Positions 28,684-39,378 of a DNA stretch of 64,000 bases are shown one piece after another. Below the pieces are notes generated by a model, which saw only the letters and a list, made by a program, of their open reading frames with translations, made no database searches and had not been told where the DNA came from. This DNA comes from a bacterium. Its GTDB lineage: Bacteria; Bacillota; Bacilli; Lactobacillales; Streptococcaceae. The stretch spans positions 105,066 through 169,065 of the forward strand of contig CAJNBP010000004.1 of assembly GCA_905221035.1 (NCBI GenBank), read 5' to 3'. Each line of letters begins with the position of its first letter. Position 1 is the stretch's first letter. A program made the position numbers and the translations under genes.

Positions 28684-31600
28684 CGATTCAACTCCTCTCT
28701 TATTTTTTCAAACCAAGCTTGCTTGAGTTTTTCTCCGACCAGACGCTTGCCGTCAGCCAAGTCCAACTTTTCTAGGAAACGGGCTTGACCCAAGTGGTAA
28801 TTGGCTTCAAATCCTGTGATGGCTTGATGTTGCTGGACGTATGGAGCAATGCTTCTGCCATTTTCAGTATAGGGATTGATAGCGAACTGGCCTGCTAAAA
28901 TCTTCTCAGCTGCTTTCTTGTAAAGATGGGCATTGTAGTCCAGTAGGAGCTGGAATTCCTCATCTGTCAGCTGATTAGCCTTGTTTTTATTGTAAAATTC
29001 ACCCAAATGACTGCTTTCTTTTTCTAAAAAGAGGCCTTGGTATTTCATAGACTTGCTGGCTTCTACTACTGCACCTGCTAGACTTTTAACGGCCATCAGA
29101 GATTGGACAGGCTCAGCCATTTCCAAGTACATGGCACCGAAAAAGTTCTGCTCCCCTTCTCTTTTTAGGGCAGCTAGATAGGTTGGTAGTTGGGAATTAA
29201 GTCCATTAAAGAAATGAGGAAACTGGAACTGAGTTAGACTCGACTTGTAGTCTACTACTCCTATCGCTCCATCAGCTTTTAAACGGTCAATGCGGTCAAC
29301 CTTACCTCGTACAAAGACACTGCGACCATTATCCAATTGAATAAAGGCCTGCTCTTTTCCACCGAAATTCGCCTCTTCTTTAATTGTTTCAATGGCTGGA
29401 TTATGGCGGAGAATGTGACCAGTCGTCCGTGCCACATCAAGCAGAACTTCCTTGGTAAACTGGGCTTCCAAACTTTCTTGATAAATAGCTTCAAATTCGC
29501 GTTCCTGACTGGTTTCTTGGATAGCCTGTTCCAAACGTTGATCAAAGGAATCTTCTTCAGGCAACTGCAAGGCCCGTTCAAAAATACGGTGCAAGAAATT
29601 CCCATGACTACGAGCATCTGGTCGCAGACGCAATTCCTCCTGCAACCCTAGAACATAACGGAGGAAATAACTGTATTGGTTACGGTAAAACTCCGTCAAA
29701 CCAGAGGTAGACAGGTAAAACTCCTGATCAACTGGATAGAGAGCCTGTAAGGTATCCTTGGTCAACTGCTTACTGCTTGGACTGGTTGGGAGGGCTGGAT
29801 TTTCCAGACCTTGCTGTTCTAGTTTTTTACCCATGACACGCGACAGAACCTTGACAAAGGTCAAATCTTGCCCCCTATCACTCGTCTCGCCCTGTTGGTG
29901 ATAGGCAACCAGACTAGACAAAAGACTGTGATATGAACCCATATCTTCCTTAGACAGCCCTTTGTGATTCATTCTCTTCTCTTTCCGACTAAATCCAAAA
30001 TGGACCAGCTCTTGAAGATAGGCAGATTCCTTGCTTTCACTTTCGTTAAAAAGGCTTGGAGCCGACAAGACCAACTCTTTACGTGCAGAATTGACCAATG
30101 AAAGCATAGTATAGCGATTTTTCTTGAGGTTCTCACTGCTGGCAATCAGTAATTGCGCCCCCTCTTCTGTCGCTTGGTTTAAACTCTGTTTTTCTTCATC
30201 TGTCAATAGACTGGTGTTTTGCGCTATTTTTGGCAAATTGTCCTGAGTCAGCCCAATGGCATAGACAAAGTCAGCTGTAAGTGGCGCAATCAAATCATAG
30301 CTTTGCACTAGAACGGTATCTACGGTTGCTGGAATGGTGCGATACTGAGATAGGCTCATCCCAGAATGAAGCAAAGCTAGGAAGTCCTCCAGACTAACTT
30401 GTGAACCAGCAAAAACAGTCGCAAATTGTTCTAAAACATGACAGAATGCCTTCCAAACCTCGGCTTGTCTTTCCTGTGCAAGAGCTTCCATGGTAGCTGT
30501 CAAATTTTGCAACTGCTTGGGCACCGCTCCTTCTTTTAGAAAGCTATTCCACTTTTGCAAGAGATTTTCAGCCTTCTGTTTTCGACTGGAAAACAGGGTT
30601 TCAAGTGGTGCTAAAATACGCAGACGAAGAGCATTCAAACGTTCCAAATCAAATTTTCCATGGTGGGATTTGGTGAAGGTTTGCTGAAAGGCTGGTAAGC
30701 CATTGATACCAAGATAGCGGAGATATTGCTCAAAAGCATCAACATCCGCCTGACTAAGGTCGGTATACAGACCAGTTCTGAGGAGATTAATCAAATCCTC
30801 CTGACGGAAACGGTAGCATTTTAAAGCTAAAATAGACTCGACAAACTGAGTCAAAGGGTGGTGCGCCATGGATTCGCTTCTACCAAGATAGAAAGGAATC
30901 TGATACTGGTCAAAAATGGTTTTAAGGGATAACTGGTAAGAAGCCACATCTCCCAACAGAATACGAAAATGCTTGTAACTCAGGTCTGGATTGGAATGTA
31001 ATTTCTGACGGATGCTACGGGCTACCAACTCCAACTCTTCTTTTTGCGTCAAACAAGACCAGATTTGCAGATTTTCTCGGTCCTTCTCATCAACATCCAA
31101 AGTGAGTTCTGAAAAGTCATAAGAAGACTCCAACAAACGAGAGGCCTTGTCAAAACTATCCATCTTCTCATGAGTTTGAGAACAGTCCTGAGCAGGTGTT
31201 TGGTGTTTAGAGGCTAGATGATGGAGAAACTCCACACTGGCTTGGTAGAGATTTCCCTCGCTAAAAGGGCTGGTATAGGCTTTCTTACTAGCATAAGCCC
31301 CGATGACAATCTCAACACCCTTGCCGTGAAGTAAGTCCACAATTCGCTCTTCTTCAGCAGAAAAACGAGTAAATCCATCAATAACCAAGGCGATTGGAGT
31401 AAAATCACTACTTACCTTGTCATTCTCAATAGCCTCAATCAAATGGGACAACTGACTCCCCTGAGCCAACTGGCCTTGATTGAGATAGGCGGTTACTTTC
31501 TCAAAAATCAAGAGTAAATCTGCTCGCTTGTCTTCATCTGTCAAACTTTCCAAGTCCAAAAAACTCATCTGAGCAGTCGTCATCTCGTGATAAAGCTCAA

Positions 31601-31955
31601 TCAACTGCTGGATAAACTGAGGATCCTGCTTGATGGCACCGTATACTCGTAAGTCTTTGGGATCAAGTTCGGCCAGGCATTTGTAAAAGGCCATCCCAAG
31701 ACCAATATCATCAAGACTGGTCTTGGCAGGCAAATCATTCAAGACCAGGTAACGAGCCATTTGAGCAAAGCGCGTGACGGTAATAGCAAAAGAAGCCTGT
31801 TGGGACAAGCATTCCAGCACGGCGCGTTCCTTTTCAAAAGAAAGAGAGTTGGGGGCAATGTAGAAGACCCGCTTTCCAGCAGCAACTAGCTCTTCCGCCT
31901 CTCTAGTCAGGATTTCTGTCAAAGAAGTCCGAATATCAGTATAAAGTAATTTCAT
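28680..31955 (-). CDS. rexB: RexB/AddB, helicase-nuclease subunit B
   Basis: The 1091-aa partner of RexA. Its N-terminal part is a degenerate helicase. The C-terminal nuclease domain has the active-site string [12 protein letters not shown] (~930). Start ATG 31955 ([10 protein letters not shown]) is preferred over ATG 31979. It has an SD (GAGG, 5-nt spacing) and matches the pneumococcal protein, and the upstream ATG lies only 8 nt after the -10 TATAAT (TGGTATAAT on -). Confidence 0.94.
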   Translation of the reverse strand: MKLLYTDIRTSLTEILTREAEELVAAGKRVFYIAPNSLSFEKERAVLECLSQQASFAITVTRFAQMARYLVLNDLPAKTSLDDIGLGMAFYKCLAELDPKDLRVYGAIKQDPQFIQQLIELYHEMTTAQMSFLDLESLTDEDKRADLLLIFEKVTAYLNQGQLAQGSQLSHLIEAIENDKVSSDFTPIALVIDGFTRFSAEEERIVDLLHGKGVEIVIGAYASKKAYTSPFSEGNLYQASVEFLHHLASKHQTPAQDCSQTHEKMDSFDKASRLLESSYDFSELTLDVDEKDRENLQIWSCLTQKEELELVARSIRQKLHSNPDLSYKHFRILLGDVASYQLSLKTIFDQYQIPFYLGRSESMAHHPLTQFVESILALKCYRFRQEDLINLLRTGLYTDLSQADVDAFEQYLRYLGINGLPAFQQTFTKSHHGKFDLERLNALRLRILAPLETLFSSRKQKAENLLQKWNSFLKEGAVPKQLQNLTATMEALAQERQAEVWKAFCHVLEQFATVFAGSQVSLEDFLALLHSGMSLSQYRTIPATVDTVLVQSYDLIAPLTADFVYAIGLTQDNLPKIAQNTSLLTDEEKQSLNQATEEGAQLLIASSENLKKNRYTMLSLVNSARKELVLSAPSLFNESESKESAYLQELVHFGFSRKEKRMNHKGLSKEDMGSYHSLLSSLVAYHQQGETSDRGQDLTFVKVLSRVMGKKLEQQGLENPALPTSPSSKQLTKDTLQALYPVDQEFYLSTSGLTEFYRNQYSYFLRYVLGLQEELRLRPDARSHGNFLHRIFERALQLPEEDSFDQRLEQAIQETSQEREFEAIYQESLEAQFTKEVLLDVARTTGHILRHNPAIETIKEEANFGGKEQAFIQLDNGRSVFVRGKVDRIDRLKADGAIGVVDYKSSLTQFQFPHFFNGLNSQLPTYLAALKREGEQNFFGAMYLEMAEPVQSLMAVKSLAGAVVEASKSMKYQGLFLEKESSHLGEFYNKNKANQLTDEEFQLLLDYNAHLYKKAAEKILAGQFAINPYTENGRSIAPYVQQHQAITGFEANYHLGQARFLEKLDLADGKRLVGEKLKQAWFEKIREELNR

Positions 31956-32064
31956 CTCAGCCTCGTTGGAATTTTTCATTACCTTTTATTATACCATTTT
32001 TTAGCTATTCAATCCTATAAATAATCAGTTCTTGTTCATCTATTGAAAAGAAAACTGAAAAGAA

Positions 32065-32086
32065 AATGCCGGAAAATTCCGACATT
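32065..32086 (-). terminator. Terminator of the CPBP gene
   Basis: AATGTCGGAA / TTCCGGCATT hairpin followed by TTTTC on the minus strand, 12 bp after the stop at 32098. Confidence 0.7.
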
Positions 32087-32097
32087 GTTTTAGTAAG

Positions 32098-32769
32098 CTA
32101 ACTTCCTGAAAATAGGAGTAACCATAAGTTCCAGAAAGCAGTGATATTGATGAGGATATGAACCACTATTGGATAGTAGAGACTTTTTGTCATGCGATAC
32201 AATAGAGCCAAAATAAGACCTCCACTAGCATAAATGAAAAAGGCAAGAGGTGTTAAAGCGAAATTGATATGAATACAACCGAAAATAATAGCAGAAAGCA
32301 AGACATCTCCGTACCAAGGCGAGTTTTTGAAAAAGGTTGTCATAAGCACACCGCGATAAATCAATTCCTCAGAAATAGGGCCGATGAAGCAAACTATGAG
32401 TAAGAAATAGGGTAATTCCTGTCGCCCCATCATTTCTATCGTTTCATTCAAAGAGATTTGATTTGAAGACGAGGGTATGAAATAAGACAAGAGGAAGTCC
32501 GACATATACGAAATGATGTATCCCAGTAAAAGGTAGATAAAGTACCTCAGCTGCCACTTGAAATGAAAAGTTTTCTTTCCAGCAAAAACTAGTAGATAGA
32601 TGACCGCTAATAAAAGAACTCCACTCTCCATCAAAAGCAGAATCTGAAAAAACTCACGACTTGCTGGTAGATAGGGCTTCGCGAGATGATTGAAAAGCCT
32701 CCAAAACCAAGTTGATTTATAAAAAATTAAGGATAATGCTAGTAAAATCTGAATAATCCGTTTTTTCAT
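32098..32769 (-). CDS. CPBP-family intramembrane glutamic endopeptidase
   Basis: The 223-aa protein has about six to seven membrane helices and the CPBP/Abi motifs: EELIYRG (motif 1, ~134-140), FGCIHINFAL (motif 2 with His) and HILINITAFWN (motif 3). The family includes CAAX-prenyl-protease-like enzymes and, in lactic bacteria, proteins tied to bacteriocin self-immunity. No bacteriocin gene is nearby, so the role is unknown. Monocistronic with its own terminator. Confidence 0.85.
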   Translation of the reverse strand: MKKRIIQILLALSLIFYKSTWFWRLFNHLAKPYLPASREFFQILLLMESGVLLLAVIYLLVFAGKKTFHFKWQLRYFIYLLLGYIISYMSDFLLSYFIPSSSNQISLNETIEMMGRQELPYFLLIVCFIGPISEELIYRGVLMTTFFKNSPWYGDVLLSAIIFGCIHINFALTPLAFFIYASGGLILALLYRMTKSLYYPIVVHILINITAFWNLWLLLFSGS

Positions 32770-32977
32770 ATTAAATCCTCTGTTTTCCTTGATAAGTTTA
32801 CAAAATACTTGATTGAATCACAAGTTTAGTATAGCATATCTTCGCAAAGTATCCTCTTCAAATCATGAATTGTCATCAAAACATCCTAAACTGTAGAATC
32901 AGTTAGCCACTCACCTTTTATCATTATCTTTTCCAAAATATGCTATAATAATACCAAAAGATAAAGAAGGAAGACCT

Positions 32978-33787
32978 ATGATTAAACTACTAGCCTTGGA
33001 TATAGACGGAACCCTCCTCAATGAAGCCAAGGAAATCCCACAAGCTCACATTGCTGCCATTCACCAAGCTATTGAAAAAGGTGTCAAACTGGTTCTCTGT
33101 ACAGGTCGCCCCCTTTTCGGTGTTCTCTCCTACTATCAAAAACTGGGGCTCGACCTCCAGAATGAGTATGTCATTGTTAACAACGGTTGTTCAACTCACC
33201 AGACCAGTGATTGGAGTCTGGTTGATTGGCAAGAACTCAGTCCATCTGACATTGAATACCTCTATGATCTAGCTGAAAAAAGCGATGTTCAGTTGACTCT
33301 TTTTGATGAGGAACATTATTTTGTCCTCGGTGGTAAGCCCAATCAAGTCATCCAAAATGATGCTAAACTAGTCTTTTCAGACCTGACTGAAATTTCTCTT
33401 GAGGAAGCGACTAGTGACAAGTACCGTATGTTCCAAGGGATGTTTTTGGGGACAGAAAGCCAAACAGACGATTTTGAGCAGCGTTTTGCTGAGGAACTCT
33501 GCCAACGATTTAGCGGAGTTCGTTCGCAGCCAGTCATTTATGAGGCCATGCCACTTGGAACGACAAAAGCTACTGCTCTTTCTCGACTAGCAGCGATTTT
33601 GAAGATTGAGCCATCAGAAATTATGGCCATGGGCGATGCCAATAACGATATCGAAATGCTCCAGTTTGCAGGACTGGGCATTGCAATGGGAAATGCTAGC
33701 GATTATGTCAAATCCCTAGCTGATGATGTTACAGCCAGCAACGAAGAAGATGGCGTCGCGCGTGCGATTGAGAAGTATATTTTATAA
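32978..33787 (+). CDS. Cof-type HAD sugar-phosphate phosphatase
   Basis: A 269-aa HAD IIB hydrolase. Motif I is LALDIDGTLLN (Asp8/Asp10), motif II LCTGRP, the C2 cap is in the middle, and motif IV is MAMGDANNDIEML. Such proteins (YidA/Cof-like) dephosphorylate sugar phosphates or FMN; the substrate is not predictable. A TGCTATAAT extended -10 (32941-32949) and a terminator hairpin (CCCAGTT / AACTGGG, 33796-33815, then TTTT) make it a single-gene unit. Confidence 0.9.
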   Translation: MIKLLALDIDGTLLNEAKEIPQAHIAAIHQAIEKGVKLVLCTGRPLFGVLSYYQKLGLDLQNEYVIVNNGCSTHQTSDWSLVDWQELSPSDIEYLYDLAEKSDVQLTLFDEEHYFVLGGKPNQVIQNDAKLVFSDLTEISLEEATSDKYRMFQGMFLGTESQTDDFEQRFAEELCQRFSGVRSQPVIYEAMPLGTTKATALSRLAAILKIEPSEIMAMGDANNDIEMLQFAGLGIAMGNASDYVKSLADDVTASNEEDGVARAIEKYIL

Positions 33788-33795
33788 TTAAGAAG

Positions 33796-33819
33796 CCCAG
33801 TTCATACCAACTGGGTTTT
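33796..33819 (+). terminator. Terminator of the Cof-type phosphatase
   Basis: CCCAGTT / AACTGGG stem plus TTTT immediately after the gene. Confidence 0.75.
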
Positions 33820-33928
33820 GATATTTAAGAATTCCTAAAACTTTAGAAACTCTTTAGAAATGCTTGAGCTTTCTTTGATTTCTATGCTTTATACTAGAGT
33901 TATCAAAATAAATCAAAAGGAGAGAATC

Positions 33929-34837
33929 ATGAAAACAGTACTTGATATTCATGGATTGTCCAAAAACTTTGCCAAACAAGCTATTCTTCAAGATCTTCAT
34001 CTAACGATAAGAGAGGGAGATATTTATGGACTTATCGGGAAGAATGGAGCTGGGAAAACCACCTTAATAAAAATCATTACGCAACTACTCTTTGCGGATA
34101 AAGGGACTGTTTCCCTCTTCTCCAGCAAAACGGAAAATGAGTGGAGCAAGTCTCTATCTCGAGTAGGTTCAGTGATCGAATCACCTGTAGCTCATAATCA
34201 CTTAACAGCCTATCAAAACCTTAAATATTATTGTATGATTCGTCATATTCCAAATGCTGATCAAGTCATTCGAGAAACGCTGGACTATGTAGGCTTGTCA
34301 GATACAGGCAAAAAAGTCTTTCGAGATTTCTCTCTTGGAATGAAGCAAAGACTTGGTATCGCTATTGCCCTTCTATCTAAACCAGACTTCCTAATCTTGG
34401 ATGAACCTATCAACGGTCTTGACCCAATCGGTATCAAAGAATTTCGTCTGATGATTCAACGGCTCAATCAAGAAAAAGGAATCACCATTCTCATCTCTAG
34501 CCATATCTTGTCAGAACTCTACCTCGTAGCTAATCGCTTTGGTATTTTAGATCAAGGAAAGATTATCCGTGAAATCAGCAAAGCTGAATTTGAAACACTA
34601 AGTGAGGATTATATTGTGCTTAAGACAGCTGACCAAGAGAAAGCTTGCCAAGTATTGAAAGAACAAATCCAGCTCCAGTTCAAGGTTGTCAATCCTGAAA
34701 ACGAAATCCACATCTTTGGTCAGGAACAAGATATCAAACAGATTCTCAAGGAATTAACCTTGGCAGATGTCGCTATTGACGAGATTTACTACGCCCGTCA
34801 AAACCTAGAAGAATACTTCACTCAATTGGTCGAATAG
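33929..34837 (+). CDS. ABC transporter ATP-binding protein (ABC-2 type)
   Basis: A 302-aa ATPase with Walker A GLIGKNGAGKTT (~34-45), signature FSLGMKQRLGIA and Walker B LILDEP. The ~80-residue C-terminal extension is typical of BcrA/lantibiotic-immunity ATPases. The start is set at ATG 33929 by SD AAAGGAG, rather than the longer frame from 33860. It pairs with the permease 10 bp downstream. A two-component system faces it across a shared terminator, suggesting an antimicrobial-peptide or drug-response module, but no substrate can be named. Confidence 0.9.
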   Translation: MKTVLDIHGLSKNFAKQAILQDLHLTIREGDIYGLIGKNGAGKTTLIKIITQLLFADKGTVSLFSSKTENEWSKSLSRVGSVIESPVAHNHLTAYQNLKYYCMIRHIPNADQVIRETLDYVGLSDTGKKVFRDFSLGMKQRLGIAIALLSKPDFLILDEPINGLDPIGIKEFRLMIQRLNQEKGITILISSHILSELYLVANRFGILDQGKIIREISKAEFETLSEDYIVLKTADQEKACQVLKEQIQLQFKVVNPENEIHIFGQEQDIKQILKELTLADVAIDEIYYARQNLEEYFTQLVE

Positions 34838-34847
34838 GAGGAAAATC

Positions 34848-35600
34848 ATGATACATACCATTCAAGCAGACTTTTACCGTCTTTTCCGTTCCAAAGGATT
34901 CTGGATTACAGAATTCATTCTCTTTGTACTCATGTTAATGGGGGCTGTTTTTGGAGCTACTGGCCATCTGATGGCAATCAATACAGAAGAGCCAGAAATT
35001 CCAACCCAAGGTTGGGACGGTGTACAAGCCCTGATTAACGCATCTAGTCAAGGTTCAAACCTCGTTTTTCTCTGTATTGTTCTAACTTGCCTCGTTCTCG
35101 GTGTTGATTTAATCGGAAAGCTCTATAAAAATAGTTTGACAGTAGGGATTTCTCGTACAGAGTTTTTCCTTGCCAAAGCCTTTGTACTGGCTTGTATTGC
35201 ACTTTTGCAAGTTGTCATCAGTCTTGTGATTGCCTTTATTCCAGCAACTATCTTAAATGGATTTGGAACGATGCCTGATGGCTTTATTGGCAATCTACTG
35301 ATAACCATTTCCCTTCAATTCCTTTGCCTCCTTGCTTGGCTTTCCCTTGTTTCCTTTATTCTCTATGTTAGTCATTCTTATCTTGCGGTATTTATTGGCT
35401 ATTTGGTCAGCTCTATTTTACTTTCTATGCCAATGCTCATCTTCCCAAGTATCAAAATTTTGCCATATTTATCATTGCAGTTTTTCTATGCTATGACTGC
35501 TAATAGTGAGTCAATTTTCTACACACTTATAGTTAGCTTAGCTGTTATTGTAATCTTTAATCTAAGTGGATTGGCAGTTTTCAAAAAGAAAAGTCTATAA
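34848..35600 (+). CDS. ABC-2 family permease
   Basis: A 250-aa permease with six predicted membrane segments and one large outer loop after the first (GHLMAINTEEPEIPTQGWDG, ~38-57), as in LanE/LanG/BcrB-type proteins. Forms the exporter with the ATPase at 33929. SD AGGAGG (34836-34841) overlaps the end of the ATPase gene. Confidence 0.85.
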   Translation: MIHTIQADFYRLFRSKGFWITEFILFVLMLMGAVFGATGHLMAINTEEPEIPTQGWDGVQALINASSQGSNLVFLCIVLTCLVLGVDLIGKLYKNSLTVGISRTEFFLAKAFVLACIALLQVVISLVIAFIPATILNGFGTMPDGFIGNLLITISLQFLCLLAWLSLVSFILYVSHSYLAVFIGYLVSSILLSMPMLIFPSIKILPYLSLQFFYAMTANSESIFYTLIVSLAVIVIFNLSGLAVFKKKSL

Positions 35601-35606
35601 AAAATG

Positions 35607-35631
35607 ACCTCCTCTAGCCTACAGAGGAGGT
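35607..35631. terminator. Bidirectional terminator
   Basis: ACCTCCTCT / AGAGGAGGT, a perfect 9-bp stem between the convergent ABC permease and histidine kinase genes. Confidence 0.85.
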
Positions 35632-35639
35632 TTCTTTCG

Positions 35640-36518
35640 TTAAAAGTAAATGAAAACCGACAACCACTGCCCATCTGTGCTTAGTTTCATCTCTGCACCA
35701 AGAAGATGACATAATTCCTCAGTGATATAAAGACCTAAACCAGAGGATTCTTCGGTGTCTGATAGATTTTCAGAATAAAAACGGTTGCTGAGATTTTCTA
35801 TTTTTTTGATGGGCTGTTTGACAAGGTTTGCAATCTCTAAGACAAGCTGTTCCTTTTCCTTTCTCAAAGATAGCCGCGCTTCTTCCTTACCATGCTTGAG
35901 GACATTTCCAAGCAGATTTTGTAAAATTCGATCCAGCAAGTCTTCATCAGTCCTCGTTTTTAAACTAGCTTCAACCTTAAAATCAAGTGTGATATTTGCC
36001 GCCTGAAAAACATCATAATAAGCCAGAGTCTTTTTGGTAATAAAAGTCGAAAGTTCCACTTCTTCCAGTTTCGGTTTGACAGCTCCTTCCATCAAACGAC
36101 GGTATTCTAGGAGAGCCTCCAAACGTTTGGAAACTAAATCAAGATGCTGGGCTATTTTTTGTAAGGTTTCTTCTTTGTTTTCAGGAGACTTTATCAATTG
36201 TTGGGTGTAGCCTGATGCGATAGTCAAAGGTGTCCGAATATCATGAGCGATATTGCTGATGGCCATATCCAGAGTCTGCTTTTCCCTTTTCATCACCAAA
36301 CGAGATTGTTCCACTTCTTGAAATAGATTTTCAATTTGCTGGTAGAGATGTAAAAAATGTTTGGAAAAAATGCTGACTCCAACTCTTTTCATACTACCCG
36401 TGAGAATCTTGTCTTCAATCTGTTGACTCAAGTTTTTAAGTGCTAGATGGTAGCGAATCAATGAAATCAATAAAATAATTAGGAGAACCAGTAGGGCAAA
36501 GATTATCATGTAGGTCAT
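35640..36518 (-). CDS. Sensor histidine kinase with a short N-terminal membrane segment
   Basis: 292 aa. One or two membrane segments at 4-22, no extracytoplasmic domain, a coiled linker, HisKA with His92 in AHDIRTPLT, and HATPase_c with the N-box NLLGNVLKHG and SSGLGLYI. The lack of a sensing domain resembles kinases that read the state of a partner transporter, and the convergent ABC genes are the obvious candidate. It overlaps the regulator by 4 bp. Confidence 0.88.
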   Translation of the reverse strand: MTYMIIFALLVLLIILLISLIRYHLALKNLSQQIEDKILTGSMKRVGVSIFSKHFLHLYQQIENLFQEVEQSRLVMKREKQTLDMAISNIAHDIRTPLTIASGYTQQLIKSPENKEETLQKIAQHLDLVSKRLEALLEYRRLMEGAVKPKLEEVELSTFITKKTLAYYDVFQAANITLDFKVEASLKTRTDEDLLDRILQNLLGNVLKHGKEEARLSLRKEKEQLVLEIANLVKQPIKKIENLSNRFYSENLSDTEESSGLGLYITEELCHLLGAEMKLSTDGQWLSVFIYF

Positions 36519-37216
36519 TGCTTATCTCCTTTTAATCTTACCCCAACGCCCCAGATGGTTTCAATGTATTCTTGATTTGGGTCAAGCTGGTTTAATTTTT
36601 TACGAAGATTACTCAAATGCGTATTGAGGGTATTATCTCCAGGTAGGTAGCTATCCTCCCAGACCAATTCATAAAGTTCTTCTTTTGTAAAAATTTTCTT
36701 AGGGTGTTTAAGGAGAGTTTGGAGAATCAAGCATTCTTTCTTAGCCAGGCGAATGGTTTCCTGACTATTTTTGATTTCAAAACTTTCTGCATCAAACTGG
36801 ATATTTTTCAAGTTTTGTGACAGATTTTCAGTTTTTCCTATTTCCATAGGCTGTTTTTCTGCACTTTGGCGTAATTGAACGGTAACTCTAGCAAAGACTT
36901 CGTCCAAATCAAAAGGCTTGACTATGTAATCATTGGCACCGTCTAAGAGGTATTGACTGATAAGTTTTTTATCGCTCAAAGCCGTTAGCATAATGACTGG
37001 AATTTGACTTTGTTCCCTGATGGCTTTTAAAACCTGATCCCCATTTTTTCCAGGAAGCATGATATCTAGCAGAACGAGGTCAATCCCACCTTGATCAAAA
37101 CGCATGATTCCTTCAGTACCAGAAAAGGCTTGAATCACCTCATGCTCCTCAGTAAGAAGTGTTCGCAAAATCTCTTGAATGTCACTATTGTCTTCAATAA
37201 CCAATATCCTAGCCAT
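36515..37216 (-). CDS. OmpR-family response regulator
   Basis: 233 aa. The receiver domain has acidic pocket EDN at 8-10, phospho-acceptor Asp51 in VLLDIMLPG, and K in IVKPFDLDE. The winged-helix DNA-binding domain ends VWGVGVRLK. Start ATG 37216 has SD AAAGG; a TTG nine bases earlier overlaps that SD. The -10 TATAAT lies at 37239-37244 on -. First gene of the two-component operon. Confidence 0.9.
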   Translation of the reverse strand: MARILVIEDNSDIQEILRTLLTEEHEVIQAFSGTEGIMRFDQGGIDLVLLDIMLPGKNGDQVLKAIREQSQIPVIMLTALSDKKLISQYLLDGANDYIVKPFDLDEVFARVTVQLRQSAEKQPMEIGKTENLSQNLKNIQFDAESFEIKNSQETIRLAKKECLILQTLLKHPKKIFTKEELYELVWEDSYLPGDNTLNTHLSNLRKKLNQLDPNQEYIETIWGVGVRLKGDKQ

Positions 37217-37407
37217 AAATACCAACCTTTCTGCAACTATTATAGCATGTTTTATTGATAAAGCTTAAACAGAAAAGCTCTTTGCATAAAAAGCGCGAGA
37301 AAGCCTTGGAGGTTTAGGATATAAAATCCACTTACTAGGCAACATAGTATCTTATAGTTGCTAATAAGAAGTTAGTTTAGCAGAATGAATCTCTCATTTC
37401 TTCCCTA

Positions 37408-38283
37408 CTAGTCCGTAATTCGTTGATACATTTCGGGTCTTCTATCTCGAAACAAGCCCCAGTTTAGGCGTTCGTTTGCTCCTTTGTCAAGGTTATAAGT
37501 TGCTAACAGAACAGCTTCAGCTTGTCTTTCAGCTAGCTCTAGAATAGCTCCTGTTTCATCTGTCATAAAGGAGGAACCGTAGAAGTCAAGACTAGAACTC
37601 TGTCCACTATTTTCCTCACTAGGAGTGACTTCCTCAAATCCATACCGATTAGCTGCAATGACTGGGACAATATTCGCTGCTGCATGCCCTTGCATAGTAC
37701 GTTGCCAGTGACCACAACTATCCGTATCCAAAATTGGCTCTGAACCGATGGCTGTAGGATAAAAGAGCAATTCAGCACCATTTAACGCAAGACAGCGGGC
37801 TGTTTCAGGGAACCATTGATCCCAACAGATACCGATACCAATCTTGGCATAGCGAGTATCCCAGACCTTGAAACCTGTGTTACCAGGCGTGAAATAAAAT
37901 TTTTCTTGATAATAATGATCATCTGGTATATGGGTCTTTCGGTAAACGCCTAGCACTTTCCCATCTGCATCAATAACGGCAATGGAGTTATACAAGACAT
38001 TGCCATCTTTTTCATAGAAACTGATGGGTAAAACGACCTGTAGTTCCTTAGCAATCACCTTAAAATGCTGAATGGCTGTATTTTCTGCTACAGATTGGGC
38101 ATGCTGGTAGTAGTCATACTGACGTTCCTGACAGAAATAGGGACGTTCAAACAACTCGGGCAAGAGAATAATTTGTGCGCCTTGTTCTGCTGCCTGACGC
38201 ACTAAACGCTCTGCTGTTTGGATATTTGTTGCCACATCCTTAGCGCATTGCATTTGAATCGCTGCAACTCTTACATTTCTCAT
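37408..38283 (-). CDS. aguB: N-carbamoylputrescine amidase
   Basis: A 291-aa nitrilase-superfamily enzyme with the catalytic triad Glu43 (LLPELFE), Lys116 (YRKTHIP) and Cys153 (GICWDQWFPE). It hydrolyses N-carbamoylputrescine to putrescine, CO2 and NH3, completing the agmatine route. Last gene of the polyamine operon, 9 bp after aguA. The substrate assignment comes from that neighbour and close similarity to the pneumococcal protein. Confidence 0.93.
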   Translation of the reverse strand: MRNVRVAAIQMQCAKDVATNIQTAERLVRQAAEQGAQIILLPELFERPYFCQERQYDYYQHAQSVAENTAIQHFKVIAKELQVVLPISFYEKDGNVLYNSIAVIDADGKVLGVYRKTHIPDDHYYQEKFYFTPGNTGFKVWDTRYAKIGIGICWDQWFPETARCLALNGAELLFYPTAIGSEPILDTDSCGHWQRTMQGHAAANIVPVIAANRYGFEEVTPSEENSGQSSSLDFYGSSFMTDETGAILELAERQAEAVLLATYNLDKGANERLNWGLFRDRRPEMYQRITD

Positions 38284-38292
38284 CTTTTTCTC

Positions 38293-39378
38293 CTATTCTG
38301 GGATTTGTTGGGTGATACAGTGGATATTGCCACCACCTAAAAGAATATCTCTGGCTGGTATTCCGACAACTTTACGGTCTGGGAAACACTTACTGAGGAT
38401 ATCTAGGGCCACTTGGTCGTTTGTATCCTCAAACTGCGGAACCAAGACAGCCTTGTTAGCGATATAGAAATTGACATAGGAAGCCGCAAGCCTTTCACCT
38501 GCATAGCGCTCTTCTTCTCCTTCTTCATAGGTATAGCCAGGTAAATCTTCTTTGGTTACAACTTGATGAAGAGCTGGAATTGGAAGTTTATGAATGGTGA
38601 AGTGACGACCTTTTGCATCTGTTTCTTGCTCTAAGAGTTCGAAATCTGCTTTTGACATGGCATACTGAGGATCGTTTTTATCATCTGTCCAAGCCAAGAT
38701 AAGCTCTGCAGGACCAACAAAAGCAGCAACATTGTCAACGTGTTCATTGGTTTCATCCTGATAAATACCATAAGGAAGCCAGATAACTTTTTCAGCACCA
38801 AGGCACTCTAATAAGGTGTTTTCGATTTCCTCTTTACTGAGATGAGGATTACGCCCAGGGCTCAGAAGACAACTTTCAGTCACAAGAATGGTTCCCTGAC
38901 CATCGCTATGTATCGCTCCGCCTTCCAGTACAAAAAGCTTGGCATCGTAAACAGGAATTTCCAAGGACTCAGCAAAACGACTGGCTACTTGGTCATCATC
39001 TTCATAATCTTGATAAAGACCATCAACAGCACCACCCCAGGCATTAAAAGCCCAATCGACTGCCAACTTTTCTCTTTTATCATTGACGAGAATGGTCGGA
39101 CCAGTATCACGGGCCCAGGCATCATTGGTAGGAATATCTAGATAAACGACCTGGTCTCCAAGATAGGATTGAGCTTCATATAGATAGTTATCCTCTACCA
39201 AAAGATAGACTGTTTCCCCTTGGGCAATGGTTTTGATAATCTGGCTAAAAGCTGTTTTTGCAGCCTTGCCTTGAAAGGGCCATGAACCTGGTCGAGTCGG
39301 CCATATCATGAGGGTACCATGGTGTGGTTCATACTCTGCTGGCATGCGATAGCCTGCTTTTTTCGGAGTTTCTATCAT
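38293..39378 (-). CDS. aguA: Agmatine deiminase
   Basis: A 361-aa guanidino-group-modifying enzyme that converts agmatine to N-carbamoylputrescine and ammonia. Catalytic Cys354 is in [12 protein letters not shown], and the active-site region ARDTGP with [11 protein letters not shown] is present. This is the biosynthetic AguA (with AguB) rather than the catabolic agmatine deiminase system, since no putrescine carbamoyltransferase or antiporter is adjacent. It overlaps nspC by 4 bp. Confidence 0.94.
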   Translation of the reverse strand: MIETPKKAGYRMPAEYEPHHGTLMIWPTRPGSWPFQGKAAKTAFSQIIKTIAQGETVYLLVEDNYLYEAQSYLGDQVVYLDIPTNDAWARDTGPTILVNDKREKLAVDWAFNAWGGAVDGLYQDYEDDDQVASRFAESLEIPVYDAKLFVLEGGAIHSDGQGTILVTESCLLSPGRNPHLSKEEIENTLLECLGAEKVIWLPYGIYQDETNEHVDNVAAFVGPAELILAWTDDKNDPQYAMSKADFELLEQETDAKGRHFTIHKLPIPALHQVVTKEDLPGYTYEEGEEERYAGERLAASYVNFYIANKAVLVPQFEDTNDQVALDILSKCFPDRKVVGIPARDILLGGGNIHCITQQIPE